From assembly GCF_900182915.1 (NCBI RefSeq), contig NZ_FXUG01000003.1, positions 186,001-250,000 on the forward strand: a stretch of DNA of 64,000 nucleotides. Reading direction: 5' to 3'. This stretch comes from Neorhodopirellula lusitana (GTDB taxonomy: Bacteria; Planctomycetota; Planctomycetia; Pirellulales; Pirellulaceae). The notes under the pieces were generated by a model, which saw only the letters and a list, made by a program, of their open reading frames with translations, was not told where the DNA came from and ran no database searches. Positions 26,562 through 37,364 of the stretch are shown here, piece after piece. The translations under genes and the position numbers were made by a program. The first letter of the stretch is position 1. Every line of letters begins with the position of its first letter.

Positions 26562-27335
26562 ATGACCGAAATGCCCAACAATCCCACGCCGCCTAATCCC
26601 ACGCCGCCCGTCGAGGACGACACCTTTGAAGCCGCTTTGGCCCGCTACGGCATGGAACTTGACGATTCCCTAGCGAGTTCGCTGAAGGAATACGCCGAAA
26701 CCATGTGGCGGTACAACGAGCAGCTCAACCTGACCCGTCACACCACTTGGGACCTGTTTGTAGGCCGCGATCTTCGCGATTGCCTTCAACTGGCGCACCT
26801 GATCCAGCCAGACGAAGACGTGCTGGACCTTGGAAGCGGCAATGGCGTCCCCGGCATACCGCTGGCCATCATCCGGCCGGACATCAATGTCGCCCTTGCT
26901 GAATCGGTTGGCAAAAGAGCGAAGGTTCTCGACGAACTTGTCACCGAACTGAACCTCGAAGTGCCAGTCTATGCTTCCCGCGGCGAAGACCTACTCGAAG
27001 ACTTTCGCTTCACGACCATTGTCAGCCGAGCGGTAGGCAGCCTGCTAAAGTTCTGCCGCTGGGTTGAACCCCACTGGGACGGTTTCGATCGTTTACTGTT
27101 GATCAAAGGCCCAAAATGGATCAACGAACGCGGTGAAGCCCGGCACCACGGCGTCTTAAAGGGATTGGACCTGCGAATTGTTGCAACCTACCCGCTCGGT
27201 AACCCGCTGGACGAAGATAGCCCAGCGGAAACCAATGACCTGACACCGGCGGCAACCGAAGCCCCTCACCCATCGGACACATCGCCCGGCGAAGGCGTCA
27301 TTTTGCAGTTGTCCCCCAAAGGCCGTTTCGCCTAG
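26562..27335 (+). CDS. rsmG: 16S rRNA (guanine-527-N7)-methyltransferase
   Basis: This is a 257-residue RsmG (GidB). The class I methyltransferase motif I VLDLGSGNGVPGIPLA binds S-adenosylmethionine, and the family-specific segment YASRGEDL...TTIVSRAVGSL follows. A Pro/Thr-rich N-terminal stretch of about 20 residues and an acidic C-terminal stretch of about 40 make it longer than the usual 207. It methylates G527 in the 530 loop; loss gives low-level streptomycin resistance in E. coli. It is not next to the gidA/parAB locus here. Confidence 0.92.
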   Translation: MTEMPNNPTPPNPTPPVEDDTFEAALARYGMELDDSLASSLKEYAETMWRYNEQLNLTRHTTWDLFVGRDLRDCLQLAHLIQPDEDVLDLGSGNGVPGIPLAIIRPDINVALAESVGKRAKVLDELVTELNLEVPVYASRGEDLLEDFRFTTIVSRAVGSLLKFCRWVEPHWDGFDRLLLIKGPKWINERGEARHHGVLKGLDLRIVATYPLGNPLDEDSPAETNDLTPAATEAPHPSDTSPGEGVILQLSPKGRFA

Positions 27336-27535
27336 GACTTCCGCACTGTTGGTTTCGCGGCAGCTATCTATACTGCCCACGCTAACACTGCCTACATCAA
27401 CAGACTGATTTTCAAGAAACACGCTCCCCGCAGCAAACCCGCTAGCAACCTGGCGAGAAAGCGATCGCACTGAAGACATTTCCCCTTCGACACGCTTCCT
27501 GCCATCAACACTGCCGCCTACGAAACTAACTGCAC

Positions 27536-28447
27536 ATGTCAGACTATAGCCTCACCCACCTGAAACAACTCGAGGCCGAGAGCATCCACATTTTCCGAGA
27601 AGTCGTCTCGGAATTCCAGAATCCCGTGATGCTGTACTCGATCGGCAAAGACTCTGCCGTCCTTCTGCACCTGGCCCTCAAGGCCTTCCACCCAGGGAAA
27701 CTGCCATTCCCGCTGCTGCATGTCGACACCACGTACAAATTCAAGGACATGTACGAGTTCCGCGACAATTACGCTGGCAAGGAACTCGGCCTTGATCTTT
27801 TGGTCCACATCAACGAAGAAGGCCTGAAACTCAACATTCCTCCATGGGAAGACTCCGAGCGGCACACAGAGCTGATGAAAACCGATGCCCTGAAGGCAGC
27901 TCTCGACAAATACCAATTCGACGCCGCTTTCGGTGGTGCTCGCCGGGACGAAGAAAAGAGTCGCGCCAAAGAACGCGTGTTCAGCTTCCGCGACAAATCC
28001 CACCGCTGGGACCCCAAGAACCAACGCCCCGAATTGTGGAACCTCTACAACGGACGCGTCAACAAAGGCGAATCGATCCGAGTGTTCCCGATGAGCAACT
28101 GGACCGAACTGGACGTGTGGCAGTACATCCACATGGAAAACATTCCAATCGTACCGCTGTACTTGTCCGCACCACGCAAAGTTGTCAACCGCGACGGCAT
28201 CCTGCTAATGCGAGATGATGACCGCATGCCACTGCTACCTGGCGAAGTAGAAGAAACCAAGATGGTTCGTTTCCGAACCCTGGGCTGCTACCCACTTTCC
28301 GGCGCAGTCGAAAGCGAAGCGACCACGCTGCCCGAAGTGATCCAAGAAATGCTGCTGACCAAAACGAGCGAACGCCAAGGCCGAATCATCGACCAGGACG
28401 AAGGCGGCGTCGGCATGCAAAAGAAGAAAGAACGCGGCTACTTCTAA
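27536..28447 (+). CDS. cysD: sulfate adenylyltransferase subunit 2
   Basis: This is a 303-residue CysD. The PP-loop-type motif is [14 protein letters not shown] at about 36-49. Later motifs are [16 protein letters not shown] and [15 protein letters not shown]. With CysN it makes adenosine 5'-phosphosulfate from sulfate and ATP, the first step of assimilatory sulfate reduction. cysNC follows 130 bp downstream. No cysH or sulfite reductase gene is in the window. Confidence 0.96.
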   Translation: MSDYSLTHLKQLEAESIHIFREVVSEFQNPVMLYSIGKDSAVLLHLALKAFHPGKLPFPLLHVDTTYKFKDMYEFRDNYAGKELGLDLLVHINEEGLKLNIPPWEDSERHTELMKTDALKAALDKYQFDAAFGGARRDEEKSRAKERVFSFRDKSHRWDPKNQRPELWNLYNGRVNKGESIRVFPMSNWTELDVWQYIHMENIPIVPLYLSAPRKVVNRDGILLMRDDDRMPLLPGEVEETKMVRFRTLGCYPLSGAVESEATTLPEVIQEMLLTKTSERQGRIIDQDEGGVGMQKKKERGYF

Positions 28448-28534
28448 GGAAGTGCGAAAGGGCTACAGAGGCACAGAACCACAGTTCATGTGCTCGCTCG
28501 TCGACAAGACGAATATCTCCATCACCTATTCCAA

Positions 28535-28564
28535 CTATTTCTGTGGCCCTGTGGCCCTGTGACA
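28535..28564 (+). repeat. 9-bp tandem repeat before cysNC
   Basis: The unit CTGTGGCCC is repeated in tandem (two full copies and a partial third) just upstream of the cysNC start, inside the 130-bp cysD-cysNC gap. Confidence 0.7.
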
Positions 28565-28577
28565 CTGAGTTACTTTC

Positions 28578-30518
28578 ATGAGCCATCAATCCGACCTAAT
28601 CGCGACCGACATCGACGCCTACTTGAAGCAACACGAGCAGAAACAACTGCTTCGCTTCATCACCTGCGGCAGCGTTGACGACGGCAAAAGCACTTTGATC
28701 GGTCGCCTTTTGTACGACTCCAAGCTGGTCTACGAAGACGAACTGGCCAAAGTCCAAAGCGACTCCATTCGCCAGGGCAGCGTCGCGGGCGGCTTCGACC
28801 CATCGCTGTTCATGGATGGACTGAAGGAAGAACGCGAACAGGGCATCACCATCGATGTCGCTTACCGCTACTTCAGCACCGCGAAACGCAAATTCATCAT
28901 CGCCGACACCCCCGGCCATGAACAATACACCCGGAACATGGCCACCGGCGCCAGCACCGCCGACCTTGCCATCATCCTGATTGACGCACGCCATGGCGTG
29001 ATGACCCAAACCCGCCGCCACTCGTTCATCGTCTCGCTCTTGGGCATTCGTCACGTGGTGGTCGCGGTCAACAAGATGGACCTAGTCGACTTCAGCGAAG
29101 ATCGCTTCAACGAGATCTGCGCCGACTACCGGTCCTTTGCGACCCGACTCGACCTGCCTGACCTGCACTTCATCCCTATCAGTGCCCTCAACGGTGACAA
29201 CGTTGTCGACCGCAGCGAAGACTCGCCGTGGTACACCGGCAGCACGCTGATGAACTTCCTGGAAACCGTCTACATCGGCTCGGACCGGAACCTGCAAGAC
29301 TTCCGCATGCCGGTTCAATACGTGAACCGACCGAACCTGAACTTCCGCGGTTTTTGTGGCACGATCTCGTCCGGCATTATTCGCCCGGGCGAAGAGATCA
29401 CCGTTTTACCCAGCAAGCAAAAGTCGAAAGTCAAAAGCATCGTCAGCTACGACGGTGACCTCGACGAAGCCTTCGCCCCACTCGCAGTAACACTCACGCT
29501 TGAAGACGAAATTGACGCCAGCCGCGGCAACATGATTGTCCGCAGCGGCAACCTGCCTCGCAGTGAATCAAATGTCGAAGCGATGCTCGTCTGGATGGGC
29601 GAAGACGCGATGGTCCCGGGCAAGTCTTACCTGATCAAACACACGACCCAGACCCTGCCGGGCAGCATTGAAACGCTGAAATACCGAGTGGACGTCAACA
29701 CGCTTCATCGCACACCAGCACCCACGTTAGAACTCAACGAAATCGGCCGCGTGGCGATCGAACTATCCAGCCCGATCCACATGGACCCCTACCGACGAAA
29801 CCGCAGCACCGGTGCGTTGATCGTCGTTGACCGCATCACCAATGCAACGGTAGCGGCGGGCATGATCTTGGATCGCGGCGCCACCGGCCCACAAAAATCG
29901 GTCTGGGACGATGACCTAGAAGCCTCCACCAACGACAAGGGCGAAGTCTCAGCAGTTTCCGCTGACGAGCGAGCATCCCGATTCGGGCAAAAACCCGCCA
30001 CCGTCCTGCTAACCGGACTGACCGGCAGCGGTAAAACCTCGATCGCCCAATCAGTCGAGCGAAAGCTATTCGACAAGGGTCGCGCCGTTGCAGTCATCGA
30101 TGGCGAGCAACTTCGCCGCGGACTCAGTCGCGACCTCGGCTTCACTGCCGAAGACCGCAGCGAGAACCTACGCCGCGGCGGCCACTTGGCTCACGCCCTG
30201 AACGACTCCGGCCTCATCTGCCTGGCCTCAATGGTCGCACCCGCCGAAGACGTTCGCCAAAAGGTCAGCAAACTGATCGGCGAAGATCGATTCCTGGTCG
30301 TCCACGTCGCCACACCACTGGAAGTCTGCCGCGAACGCGATTCCAAGGGTCAATACGCCAAAGCGGACGCTGGCGAACTGGTAAACTTCCCCGGCGTGAC
30401 AGCGAGCTACGAACCGCCAACCTCGCCAGCACTGGTCATCGACGCATCCAAGCAATCCGTTAGCGAGTGTGCTGATGCGATCATCGAACTGCTTAAGACC
30501 CGCGAATTCATTAAGTAG
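28578..30518 (+). CDS. cysNC: bifunctional CysNC: ATP sulfurylase GTPase subunit and APS kinase
   Basis: This is a 646-residue fusion. Residues about 20-445 are CysN, an EF-Tu-like GTPase (G1 [10 protein letters not shown]3 DTPGHEQY, G4 NKMD, then two beta-barrel domains). Residues about 470-646 are APS kinase CysC (Walker [12 protein letters not shown], then [15 protein letters not shown] and CRERDSKG). The pair makes APS and then phosphorylates it to PAPS in one protein. The fusion is well known in several phyla. It is co-oriented with cysD. A strong hairpin follows the stop. Confidence 0.96.
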   Translation: MSHQSDLIATDIDAYLKQHEQKQLLRFITCGSVDDGKSTLIGRLLYDSKLVYEDELAKVQSDSIRQGSVAGGFDPSLFMDGLKEEREQGITIDVAYRYFSTAKRKFIIADTPGHEQYTRNMATGASTADLAIILIDARHGVMTQTRRHSFIVSLLGIRHVVVAVNKMDLVDFSEDRFNEICADYRSFATRLDLPDLHFIPISALNGDNVVDRSEDSPWYTGSTLMNFLETVYIGSDRNLQDFRMPVQYVNRPNLNFRGFCGTISSGIIRPGEEITVLPSKQKSKVKSIVSYDGDLDEAFAPLAVTLTLEDEIDASRGNMIVRSGNLPRSESNVEAMLVWMGEDAMVPGKSYLIKHTTQTLPGSIETLKYRVDVNTLHRTPAPTLELNEIGRVAIELSSPIHMDPYRRNRSTGALIVVDRITNATVAAGMILDRGATGPQKSVWDDDLEASTNDKGEVSAVSADERASRFGQKPATVLLTGLTGSGKTSIAQSVERKLFDKGRAVAVIDGEQLRRGLSRDLGFTAEDRSENLRRGGHLAHALNDSGLICLASMVAPAEDVRQKVSKLIGEDRFLVVHVATPLEVCRERDSKGQYAKADAGELVNFPGVTASYEPPTSPALVIDASKQSVSECADAIIELLKTREFIK

Positions 30519-30531
30519 ACGAGACCACCAC

Positions 30532-30565
30532 TCTCAACCAGCGCGTCATCACGCGCCGGTTGAGA
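30532..30565 (+). terminator. long hairpin after cysNC
   Basis: The 15-nt arms (30532-30546 and 30551-30565) pair with one A/C mismatch around a CATC loop. The hairpin lies 13 bp after the stop. There is no T-run, so it may end transcription only with help, or may protect the 3' end. Confidence 0.6.
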
Positions 30566-30612
30566 ACCTGAGCGTGGACTCCAATTCACTTTCTCACAAA
30601 CGGAACCGACCG

Positions 30613-32928
30613 GTGAAAACCTCGCTGAGAAACCTCTTCTTTGCCATCGCACCGCTTGCGATGGCGACCGTCCAACCGATGGTCACCAGGCCCCAAGAAT
30701 CCAATGCCCAGGATCTCACACCGGATCCCGGCACACCGGATCCCGGCACATCGGCCCCCAACACACCGGCCCCCCATATACCGGCCCCCCATGCCCAGGA
30801 GCACCTCGTGAGCGACACGCAAACAACGGCCATCGAAAAGTCCGCCATGCTGCAAACATGGAGCGGCCCACACGGCGGCGTGCCTCCCTTTCGCGACGTG
30901 CGCGTCGATCAGTTTTCAGCCGCCTTCGAAACAGCACTAGCCCAAGCCAAGGCTGACATTGAAACGATCGCCGACTCGCCTGAACCACCCACTTTCGAAA
31001 ACACGATCGTGGCACTGGAAACAGCCGGAAAAACTCTCGATCGCCTCGAAGTCATTTTTGACGTCCACGCTTCGAACCTGAACGTGGGCCCGATTCCCGA
31101 CCTCGAACGCGAAATCTCACCCAAGCTCGCCGCTCACTCGGATTCCATCACCCAAAACAGCAAGCTCTTCGCTCGCATCGAAAAGATCCATAACGACGTC
31201 TTCAGCGACCATTCCGTCAAACTTAAACCTGACGCCGAACGACTCCTCGACGAAACACTGAAAGACTTCGTCCGCCTTGGCGCCCGCCTGGACGACGCCG
31301 ACAAAGCCAAACTCTCACAAATCAACACACGCCTGGCACGCCTCTTCACCGACTTCAACCAGAACGTCCTAGAAGAAGAAAAACGCCACGTCACCTGGAT
31401 CAACGACGAAGCCGATCTAGCTGGTTTATCGAAATCCGCGATCCAGTCGATGAGCAGCGCAGCGAAGGAAAAGGGCGGCGATGCCCCCTACGCGATTACC
31501 AACACGCGGTCGTCGATGGACCCGTTTTTGACCTACGCCGAAAATCGCGAACTGCGTGAACAAGTCTGGCGAAACTTTTACTTCCGCTGCGACAACAACG
31601 ACCAATTCGACAACAAAAACATCATCCGCGAAATCCTGCACCTGCGGACAACACGAGCCAAACTGCTCGGCTATCCAACGCACGCCCACTGGCGAATGGA
31701 ATCCACCATGGCCGCCAAACCGGCCGCCGCGATGGAACTGATGATGCAGGTCTGGAAACCCGCGATCGCCCGCGTCGCCGACGAAGTCGCCGACATGCAA
31801 GCCATCGCCGACGCCGAATGCGATGCCGCAGGAAAGCCTCACATCCAGATCGAACCGTGGGACTACCGCTATTACGCCGAAAAAGTGCGTAAGCAAAAAT
31901 ACGACCTCGACATGGCCGAAGTCAAACCATACTTGCAACTGGGCAAGATGACCGACGCCATGATGTATTGTGCCGATCGCTTGTTCGGCCTGAAGTTCGA
32001 ACCCATCAGCGGACTCCCGACCTTCCATCCGGACGTAACCGTCTACGAGGTCACGCGAGACGGCCAACACGTCGGCCTGTTCTACCTCGACCCATTTGCT
32101 CGCGAAGGAAAACGCAGCGGCGCCTGGATGACGGACTACCGAGCACAATCCGGCGTCGGAATCAGCGCAGACGAACAAGGCATCCCCGTTCAAACATCGA
32201 TCGTTTCCAATAACAGCAATTTCGTTGCCGCCGCCGAAGGCGAGCCCGTGCTCATCTCCTGGGACGATGCGACGACACTCTTCCATGAGTTCGGACACGC
32301 ACTGCACGGTCTTTCCAGCCAAGTTAAATACCCTTCGCAATCCGGCACCAACGTCGCCCGCGACTTTGTCGAGTTCCCTTCACAGGTTCTCGAACACTGG
32401 CTCTCAACCCCGGAAGTACTCAGCCAATTCGCGGTCCACTTCGAGACCGGCAAACCGATGCCGGCTGAACTGCTAGAAAAGATTGAGCGGTCCAGCAAAT
32501 TCAACAGCGGCTTCGAAACCGTCGAATACCTGGCCTGTGCCATCCTCGACATGCAACTGCATCAACGCGAAGCAGCCAGCATCGACATCTCAGATTTTGA
32601 AAAGTCACAGCTCGCGGCAATCGACATGCCCAGCGAACTTCCAATGCGTCACCGCTTGCCACACTTCAGCCACCTGTTCAGCAGCGACGCCTATTCGGCG
32701 GGCTACTACAGCTACCTTTGGAGCGACGCACTGACGGCGGACGCCGCTGAAATGTTCGAACAAGCCGACGGCAAGTACTTCGACAGCGAAGTCGCAGCCA
32801 AGCTTTACGATCATATCCTGAGCGTCGGCAACACGCTCGACCCGGCAGTCACCTACCGAGCCTTCCGAGGCCGCGACGTTAACACCGACGCACTGCTTCG
32901 CAAACGCGGTTTCCCAACCGGAAAATGA
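30613..32928 (+). CDS. secreted M3-family peptidase (Dcp-like)
   Basis: This protein has 771 residues from the GTG at 30613. That start is chosen because it opens directly with a signal peptide (about 1-33: VKTSLRNLFFAIAPLAMATV). A Pro/Thr/Ala repeat follows (about 38-60). The body matches the peptidyl-dipeptidase Dcp/oligopeptidase A family: PPFRDVRVDQFSAAFE, then PTFENTIVALE. The zinc site FHEFGHALHG has HEFGH near residue 558, with the third ligand Glu about 25 residues later (FVEFPSQVLEHW). It probably degrades short peptides in the periplasm. The exact cleavage mode is not decided by the sequence. Confidence 0.92.
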   Translation: MKTSLRNLFFAIAPLAMATVQPMVTRPQESNAQDLTPDPGTPDPGTSAPNTPAPHIPAPHAQEHLVSDTQTTAIEKSAMLQTWSGPHGGVPPFRDVRVDQFSAAFETALAQAKADIETIADSPEPPTFENTIVALETAGKTLDRLEVIFDVHASNLNVGPIPDLEREISPKLAAHSDSITQNSKLFARIEKIHNDVFSDHSVKLKPDAERLLDETLKDFVRLGARLDDADKAKLSQINTRLARLFTDFNQNVLEEEKRHVTWINDEADLAGLSKSAIQSMSSAAKEKGGDAPYAITNTRSSMDPFLTYAENRELREQVWRNFYFRCDNNDQFDNKNIIREILHLRTTRAKLLGYPTHAHWRMESTMAAKPAAAMELMMQVWKPAIARVADEVADMQAIADAECDAAGKPHIQIEPWDYRYYAEKVRKQKYDLDMAEVKPYLQLGKMTDAMMYCADRLFGLKFEPISGLPTFHPDVTVYEVTRDGQHVGLFYLDPFAREGKRSGAWMTDYRAQSGVGISADEQGIPVQTSIVSNNSNFVAAAEGEPVLISWDDATTLFHEFGHALHGLSSQVKYPSQSGTNVARDFVEFPSQVLEHWLSTPEVLSQFAVHFETGKPMPAELLEKIERSSKFNSGFETVEYLACAILDMQLHQREAASIDISDFEKSQLAAIDMPSELPMRHRLPHFSHLFSSDAYSAGYYSYLWSDALTADAAEMFEQADGKYFDSEVAAKLYDHILSVGNTLDPAVTYRAFRGRDVNTDALLRKRGFPTGK
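30719..30795 (+). repeat. in-frame 12-bp tandem repeat in peptidase leader
   Basis: Units of the form CACACCGGATCCCGG and CACCGGCCCCC encode repeated TPDPG and APxxPA patterns directly after the signal peptide. The repeat stays in frame. Confidence 0.75.
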
Positions 32929-33226
32929 GCCCGGCGATTTGAAAAAACGCAGCACGCAGAAAGCGGGCTGCAGGCCGAGCGTTCAGAAGCCATTGCTTCT
33001 GGACGCGACCCGCGCCCAACGGAGACCAGCACCGGATCGCTTCGCGCCAGACTTCACGCACCGGATACGAAGCCACTGAAAATCTCGCTGCGTTGAAAGC
33101 CCGCGACTAGCAACCAGTGCGGAACAGGCTCACAACTGGACTCGCGAAAGTTCAGACAGAACGCCGCTCCCCAAAGACTGGCGACACCGGCTACGACGAA
33201 ACCAGGAAGCTCTTTCAGCGCAAGTC
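32929..33226. other. spacer after the M3 peptidase
   Basis: No gene is seen in 298 bp between the peptidase and the convergent phosphatase. A 10-bp stem (32981-32990 with 32995-33004, loop CATT, one GU pair) 53 bp past the peptidase stop is the likely transcript end. Confidence 0.5.
32981..33004 (+). terminator. hairpin after M3 peptidase
   Basis: GTTCAGAAGC pairs with GCTTCTGGAC around a CATT loop (10 bp, one GU). No T-run follows. The position between convergent genes fits a two-way terminator. Confidence 0.55.
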
Positions 33227-33919
33227 TTAAGACTCACGCAGCGAAAACAAACGCTGCGGCATGTGGGTCACACTATTTAGGCACTCCAATCGCCACGCTC
33301 CAGAAAACTGCAGCGTGGTCACCGACGTGTTCGCGATTGGACCAACAGCGTCCATACTAAGGACCTGATCGAGCATCACACTGAGCAACTCCCGAATAAA
33401 ATCGGCATGAACGACGAGCCCCACTGAGACCCCGGTGCCGTCAAACGTGCTGATCAATCGCTGCGCTACCTTCGCGGCGCGTGCTCGAGTTTGCTCCGCT
33501 TGTTCACGAGGCTGCCCACGCCACCATCCCTCGGCGCCAATCTCAGGGTCGATGACCAACTCGCAACTCAGCGACGCTTCGATTTCAACGCGACTCAAAC
33601 CAGGAGCCCCAGTAAAAGAGGCCTCGTCGTGGCCGTGGAAGCATCCACCGGATTCAAAGATATCGTGCCAGACTTCGGTGCGGCGATCGCGCTGATCCAA
33701 GATCGCCTGGGCGGTTTGCAACGTCCGCCGAAACGGACTGGCAACCAGCACATCAAGCGACATGGTTTTCATCCACTGCGCGAGATGCTGACTCTGGATT
33801 CGACCACGTGCCGTGATCGACGGATCGCACACCCGATCATAGACCGGGCGTGCATTGTTTTCGCTTTCAGCGTGACGAATGAGGTAGACCGTGAACGGCT
33901 TGCCCATCATCGAATTCAC
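33227..33919 (-). CDS. histidine phosphatase family protein
   Basis: This protein has 230 residues. The phosphohistidine motif LIRHAES is near residues 13-19, SPFRRTLQTAQAI supplies the second arginine region, and the late LVVHADFIRELLSV holds the second catalytic histidine. The family includes phosphoglycerate mutases, alpha-ribazole phosphatases and SixA. The substrate is not decided. The GTG start at 33919 overlaps the typA stop; an ATG at 33910 is an equally good start. It is translated together with typA. Confidence 0.87.
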   Translation of the reverse strand: MNSMMGKPFTVYLIRHAESENNARPVYDRVCDPSITARGRIQSQHLAQWMKTMSLDVLVASPFRRTLQTAQAILDQRDRRTEVWHDIFESGGCFHGHDEASFTGAPGLSRVEIEASLSCELVIDPEIGAEGWWRGQPREQAEQTRARAAKVAQRLISTFDGTGVSVGLVVHADFIRELLSVMLDQVLSMDAVGPIANTSVTTLQFSGAWRLECLNSVTHMPQRLFSLRES

Positions 33920-35802
33920 GCGTTGCGACCATGACGCCGACGATCCGATTCTTTCAACCGAATCTTGCGAAGGCGGATCGACTCAGGCGTGATTTCGACA
34001 AGCTCATCATCTTCGATGTACTCAAGAGCTGATTCAAGCGACATGTCGCGTGGTGGCTTCAGGATGACGTTTTCATCACTGCCGCTCGCTCGCATGTTCG
34101 TCAGCTTCTTTTCACGCGATGGGTTCACGGGCATGTCATTGTCGCGAGCGTTTTCGCCAACAATCATGCCTTCGTAAACTTCCACGCCTGGCGGGACGAA
34201 CAACTCACTTCGGTCCTGCAATGCAAATAGGGCGAAAGGCATCGTCTTGCCGCCAGTCATTGAAATCAAAACGCCGTTGGCTCGGCGTGGCACTTCGCCT
34301 TCGACGACGCGGTAGCTTTCGAATCGGTGGTGAATGATCGCGGTTCCGCGAGTTGCATTGAGGAGTCGCGTACGCAATCCAATCAAACCACGCGAAGGAA
34401 TCACAAAGCGAAGCAAGCTGTACTCACCACGCTGCTTCATTTCCTCCAACTGACCGCGACGCAGTCCCACCAATTCCATGACTGGGCCCATCACTTCCGT
34501 GGGCACTTCGACGCGAAGTGTTTCAAACGGCTCGTGCTTCTTACCATCGATAGTCTTGTAAACCACCTGTGGCTTGCCGACGCTTAGCTCGTAGCCTTCG
34601 CGACGCATGGTTTCAATTAAAATTGCCAAGTGCAAAACACCTCGCCCGGCAACACCATAAGCTTCCGTGCCTTCGATCATGCGAACACGAAGGGCCACAT
34701 TCCGCTCAAGCTCTTTTTCCAATCGCCCCTTAATCTGACGCGTGGTCACGTACTTGCCTTCACGGCCAGCCATGGGGGATGAATTGACGCTGAAGATCAT
34801 CTCAAGCGTTGGCTCATCGACACGCAACCGAGGCATCACATCGTCGGTACCGACCGCACACAGCGTGTCACCAATCTCAACATCAACCAAACCTTCCAGT
34901 GCGACGATATCACCCGCGTGGGCTGTTTCAGCAGCAACACGACCGAGATTGTCAAACAGGTAAAGACCCGATGGCTTTACCTTGCGAACAACTGGCTCAC
35001 CAGCGGCGTTGACACCATGCAAGTCCAGAGTGTCACCCACATTGATTGTTCCCGCGTTAATCCGCCCGACCGCAATCCGGCCGACGTACTCACTCCAGTC
35101 CAGAGTGGTAACCAGCATCTGGAACGGCGAATCGGATTTGATTGTCGGGCCCGGCAAACTGTCGACGAGCAGATCCAGCAGCGGCAACATGTTCTCGGTG
35201 CGTTGTTCTGGATCCGTTGTTGCGAAACCTTCTTTCGCGCTGGTGTAGACGAAACTAACGTCATCAAGCTGCTCTTCACCGCCCAAGTCCGCCAGCAATT
35301 CGAGAGCTTCGTCGAGAGCCTCGTGTGGGCGACCATCTGGTCGATCGACCTTATTCACCACAACAATTGGCTTCACGCCAGCCTGCAGTGCCTTCTCCAG
35401 CACGAAACGAGTCTGAGGCATGGGGCCTTCGGCCGCATCAACCAGCACGAGGCAACCGTCAGCCATCTTGACCACACGCTCCACTTCGCCACCGAAGTCC
35501 GCGTGCCCCGGGGTGTCAATCAAATTGATTTTCACGCCGCGATAAGGAATGGCAATGTTCTTGGACAGAATCGTGATCCCACGTTCACGCTCCAGATCAT
35601 TAGAATCCAGGATCCGCTCTCCCTGAAGTTCCGTGTCCCGGTATTGCCCGCTTTGGCGTAGCAGGCAATCGACAAGAGTCGTTTTGCCGTGATCGACGTG
35701 AGCGATGATGACGACATTGCGAATGTCCTCACGAGTGGCCAAGGAGGCGTTTTCGGTTTGATTCAAGGTAGAGGGGGGAGACATGAGGGGACTTTCGACC
35801 AT
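33916..35802 (-). CDS. typA: ribosome-associated GTPase TypA/BipA
   Basis: This is a 628-residue translational GTPase of the BipA type. G1 is [10 protein letters not shown]3 is [10 protein letters not shown] and G4 is [11 protein letters not shown]-like domains III and V follow, then the BipA-specific C-terminal domain (about 500-600) with [21 protein letters not shown]. It assists 50S assembly under stress. The start is uncertain between 35802 and an ATG at 35784. The C-terminus is basic (RRRHGRNA). Confidence 0.95.
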   Translation of the reverse strand: MVESPLMSPPSTLNQTENASLATREDIRNVVIIAHVDHGKTTLVDCLLRQSGQYRDTELQGERILDSNDLERERGITILSKNIAIPYRGVKINLIDTPGHADFGGEVERVVKMADGCLVLVDAAEGPMPQTRFVLEKALQAGVKPIVVVNKVDRPDGRPHEALDEALELLADLGGEEQLDDVSFVYTSAKEGFATTDPEQRTENMLPLLDLLVDSLPGPTIKSDSPFQMLVTTLDWSEYVGRIAVGRINAGTINVGDTLDLHGVNAAGEPVVRKVKPSGLYLFDNLGRVAAETAHAGDIVALEGLVDVEIGDTLCAVGTDDVMPRLRVDEPTLEMIFSVNSSPMAGREGKYVTTRQIKGRLEKELERNVALRVRMIEGTEAYGVAGRGVLHLAILIETMRREGYELSVGKPQVVYKTIDGKKHEPFETLRVEVPTEVMGPVMELVGLRRGQLEEMKQRGEYSLLRFVIPSRGLIGLRTRLLNATRGTAIIHHRFESYRVVEGEVPRRANGVLISMTGGKTMPFALFALQDRSELFVPPGVEVYEGMIVGENARDNDMPVNPSREKKLTNMRASGSDENVILKPPRDMSLESALEYIEDDELVEITPESIRLRKIRLKESDRRRHGRNA

Positions 35803-35934
35803 AAATAAAAGGGATTCGCGGCTAGTTCTAGTTGCCCATCCCAGAAATCACTAGGCGAAAAGGCGTGAAAGTTAATCAGCACCACGCTATCGCCCCCTTA
35901 AACACGATTAACCCCCATACAGGAATTTGACTTC

Positions 35935-36819
35935 ATGCGAATTGCCCTTACCGGAGCGACCGGATTTGTCGGGCGGCACTGCATTGACCGTCTCGCAACC
36001 GCTGAAACGAACATCCAATCCTGGTACCGCAGCGGCACGCCGACCCCACAAAAGCACGTTCAATGGATCCGTGGCGAACTCAACGACGATGACTCAACCA
36101 CCCGTTTGGTGGCCGGTTGCGACACCGTCATCCACACCGCCCTTTCCCGATCCAGCGACAGCTTCATGAGCGAACCGGAAGATCCGGTCGCTTACTACGA
36201 AACCAACGTCCTGGGCACACTGAAGTTGATCGAAGCGGCCCAAAAGGCCGGTGTCACCCGCTTCATCTTCCTGTCGTCCGGGGCGGTGCACGACATTGTC
36301 GCCGACGACTTGCCGCTCGACGAACGACACCCACTTTGGCCCACCACGCTGTACGGAGCCAGCAAAGCCGCAGTGGAGACACTCGTTCACGCCTACGGAC
36401 TTTCAGGCAAAATGAACATCGCCACATTGCGGCCGGTGGCTATCGCCGGCATCGACACGCCCATCGAACGGTCTAAATGGCACGCCCTAATTCAGTCCGT
36501 CGCAGCGGGGAAAAAAACCGAGGCGACAGGTGGCGGCAAAGTGGTCTTTGTCGACGATGTGGTGTCCGCGATCGACTGCCTACTGCATTCCGATGCCAAC
36601 CTCGCCGGGCAGACCTACAACATCTGCAGCGGCTTCATCAGCCACTACCAAGTCGCCACCCTGGCCAAAGAACTAACCGGCAGCGACGCCGAACTGATCG
36701 GCCCCGCCAAAGAATCCAAACGCTCGCTGTGCACCGATAAAATCCAACAACTCGACATGCAGTTCAGCGGCGAAGACAAACTTCGCGAGATCGTTCAAAC
36801 ACTAGCGAACCGGCCGTAA
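35935..36819 (+). CDS. NAD-dependent epimerase/dehydratase (extended SDR)
   Basis: This protein has 294 residues. The Rossmann motif GATGFVG is at 7-13 and the catalytic YGASK (Tyr and Lys) near residue 142. The active-site Ser lies in FLSSGAVHD. The extended SDR family acts on nucleotide sugars, and the substrate is not determined here. The 3' end overlaps the convergent DUF1499 gene by 18 bp. Confidence 0.88.
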   Translation: MRIALTGATGFVGRHCIDRLATAETNIQSWYRSGTPTPQKHVQWIRGELNDDDSTTRLVAGCDTVIHTALSRSSDSFMSEPEDPVAYYETNVLGTLKLIEAAQKAGVTRFIFLSSGAVHDIVADDLPLDERHPLWPTTLYGASKAAVETLVHAYGLSGKMNIATLRPVAIAGIDTPIERSKWHALIQSVAAGKKTEATGGGKVVFVDDVVSAIDCLLHSDANLAGQTYNICSGFISHYQVATLAKELTGSDAELIGPAKESKRSLCTDKIQQLDMQFSGEDKLREIVQTLANRP

Positions 36820-37359
36820 TCCGCTCGCCAGCATTCCGTCTCGCAACGCTTTTAGGTTCCGAGGGTTCTGCCCCAAATCCCCTTTGCCGACCCGCGACTG
36901 ACTTCTGGCATTCACTAGAACCTGCGTTCCCGAATCGGAATCCGATCTGGAATCGGAATCATCCAAAGGAAGCACATCGACCCAAATGTCATCGACAAAT
37001 CGAAACAAGGGAGTGGTGCGGGTCAGATGCAATCGCCGTAGACTATTCGCTTGTTGACCGCCCACTTGCTGACCACTCGATTGCTGACCACCTAGCTGCT
37101 GAATAGCCATTGGCGGCCCCGCCGCCTGGTCGGTCGCCTCCACCACCGCCCACTTCGACTCGCCGTCCACCCACTGATGAATTGCAGCTTCGACATCTTC
37201 AGTCGAGGCCTCCAATCGAAGCGGGCGTTGCGACTGATCATCGCTCGCGTCCGACCACTCCGCATCGTTCTGTGTCAAGTCTCGGCCCCAGTCGTCGATC
37301 ATCCAAACCGTCTTACCGACCATGGCAATTCCAATTGCCGCCGCAACATACCCGAACAT
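36802..37359 (-). CDS. DUF1499 domain membrane-anchored protein
   Basis: This protein has 185 residues from the ATG at 37359. The start MFGYVAAAIGIAMVGKTVW gives an N-terminal membrane anchor. The end carries the DUF1499 signature: FRFVDDIWVDV, then VNARSQSRVGKGDLGQNPRN, with the SxSRxGxxDxGxNxxR pattern. A Gly/Gln repeat (GGQQ units) interrupts the middle (about 90-105). Its start is 5 bp from the divergent rarA start. The function of DUF1499 is not established. Confidence 0.78.
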   Translation of the reverse strand: MFGYVAAAIGIAMVGKTVWMIDDWGRDLTQNDAEWSDASDDQSQRPLRLEASTEDVEAAIHQWVDGESKWAVVEATDQAAGPPMAIQQLGGQQSSGQQVGGQQANSLRRLHLTRTTPLFRFVDDIWVDVLPLDDSDSRSDSDSGTQVLVNARSQSRVGKGDLGQNPRNLKALRDGMLASGLRPVR

Positions 37360-37364
37360 TTTCA

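Noticed and set aside
27336-27535. Possible SAM riboswitch before cysD
   Set aside because: No conserved riboswitch core or multi-stem junction could be traced in the 200-bp gap.
31426-32340. Open frame antisense to the M3 peptidase (304 codons)
   Set aside because: It is the mirror of a well-supported enzyme with an intact zinc motif, and it has no independent evidence.
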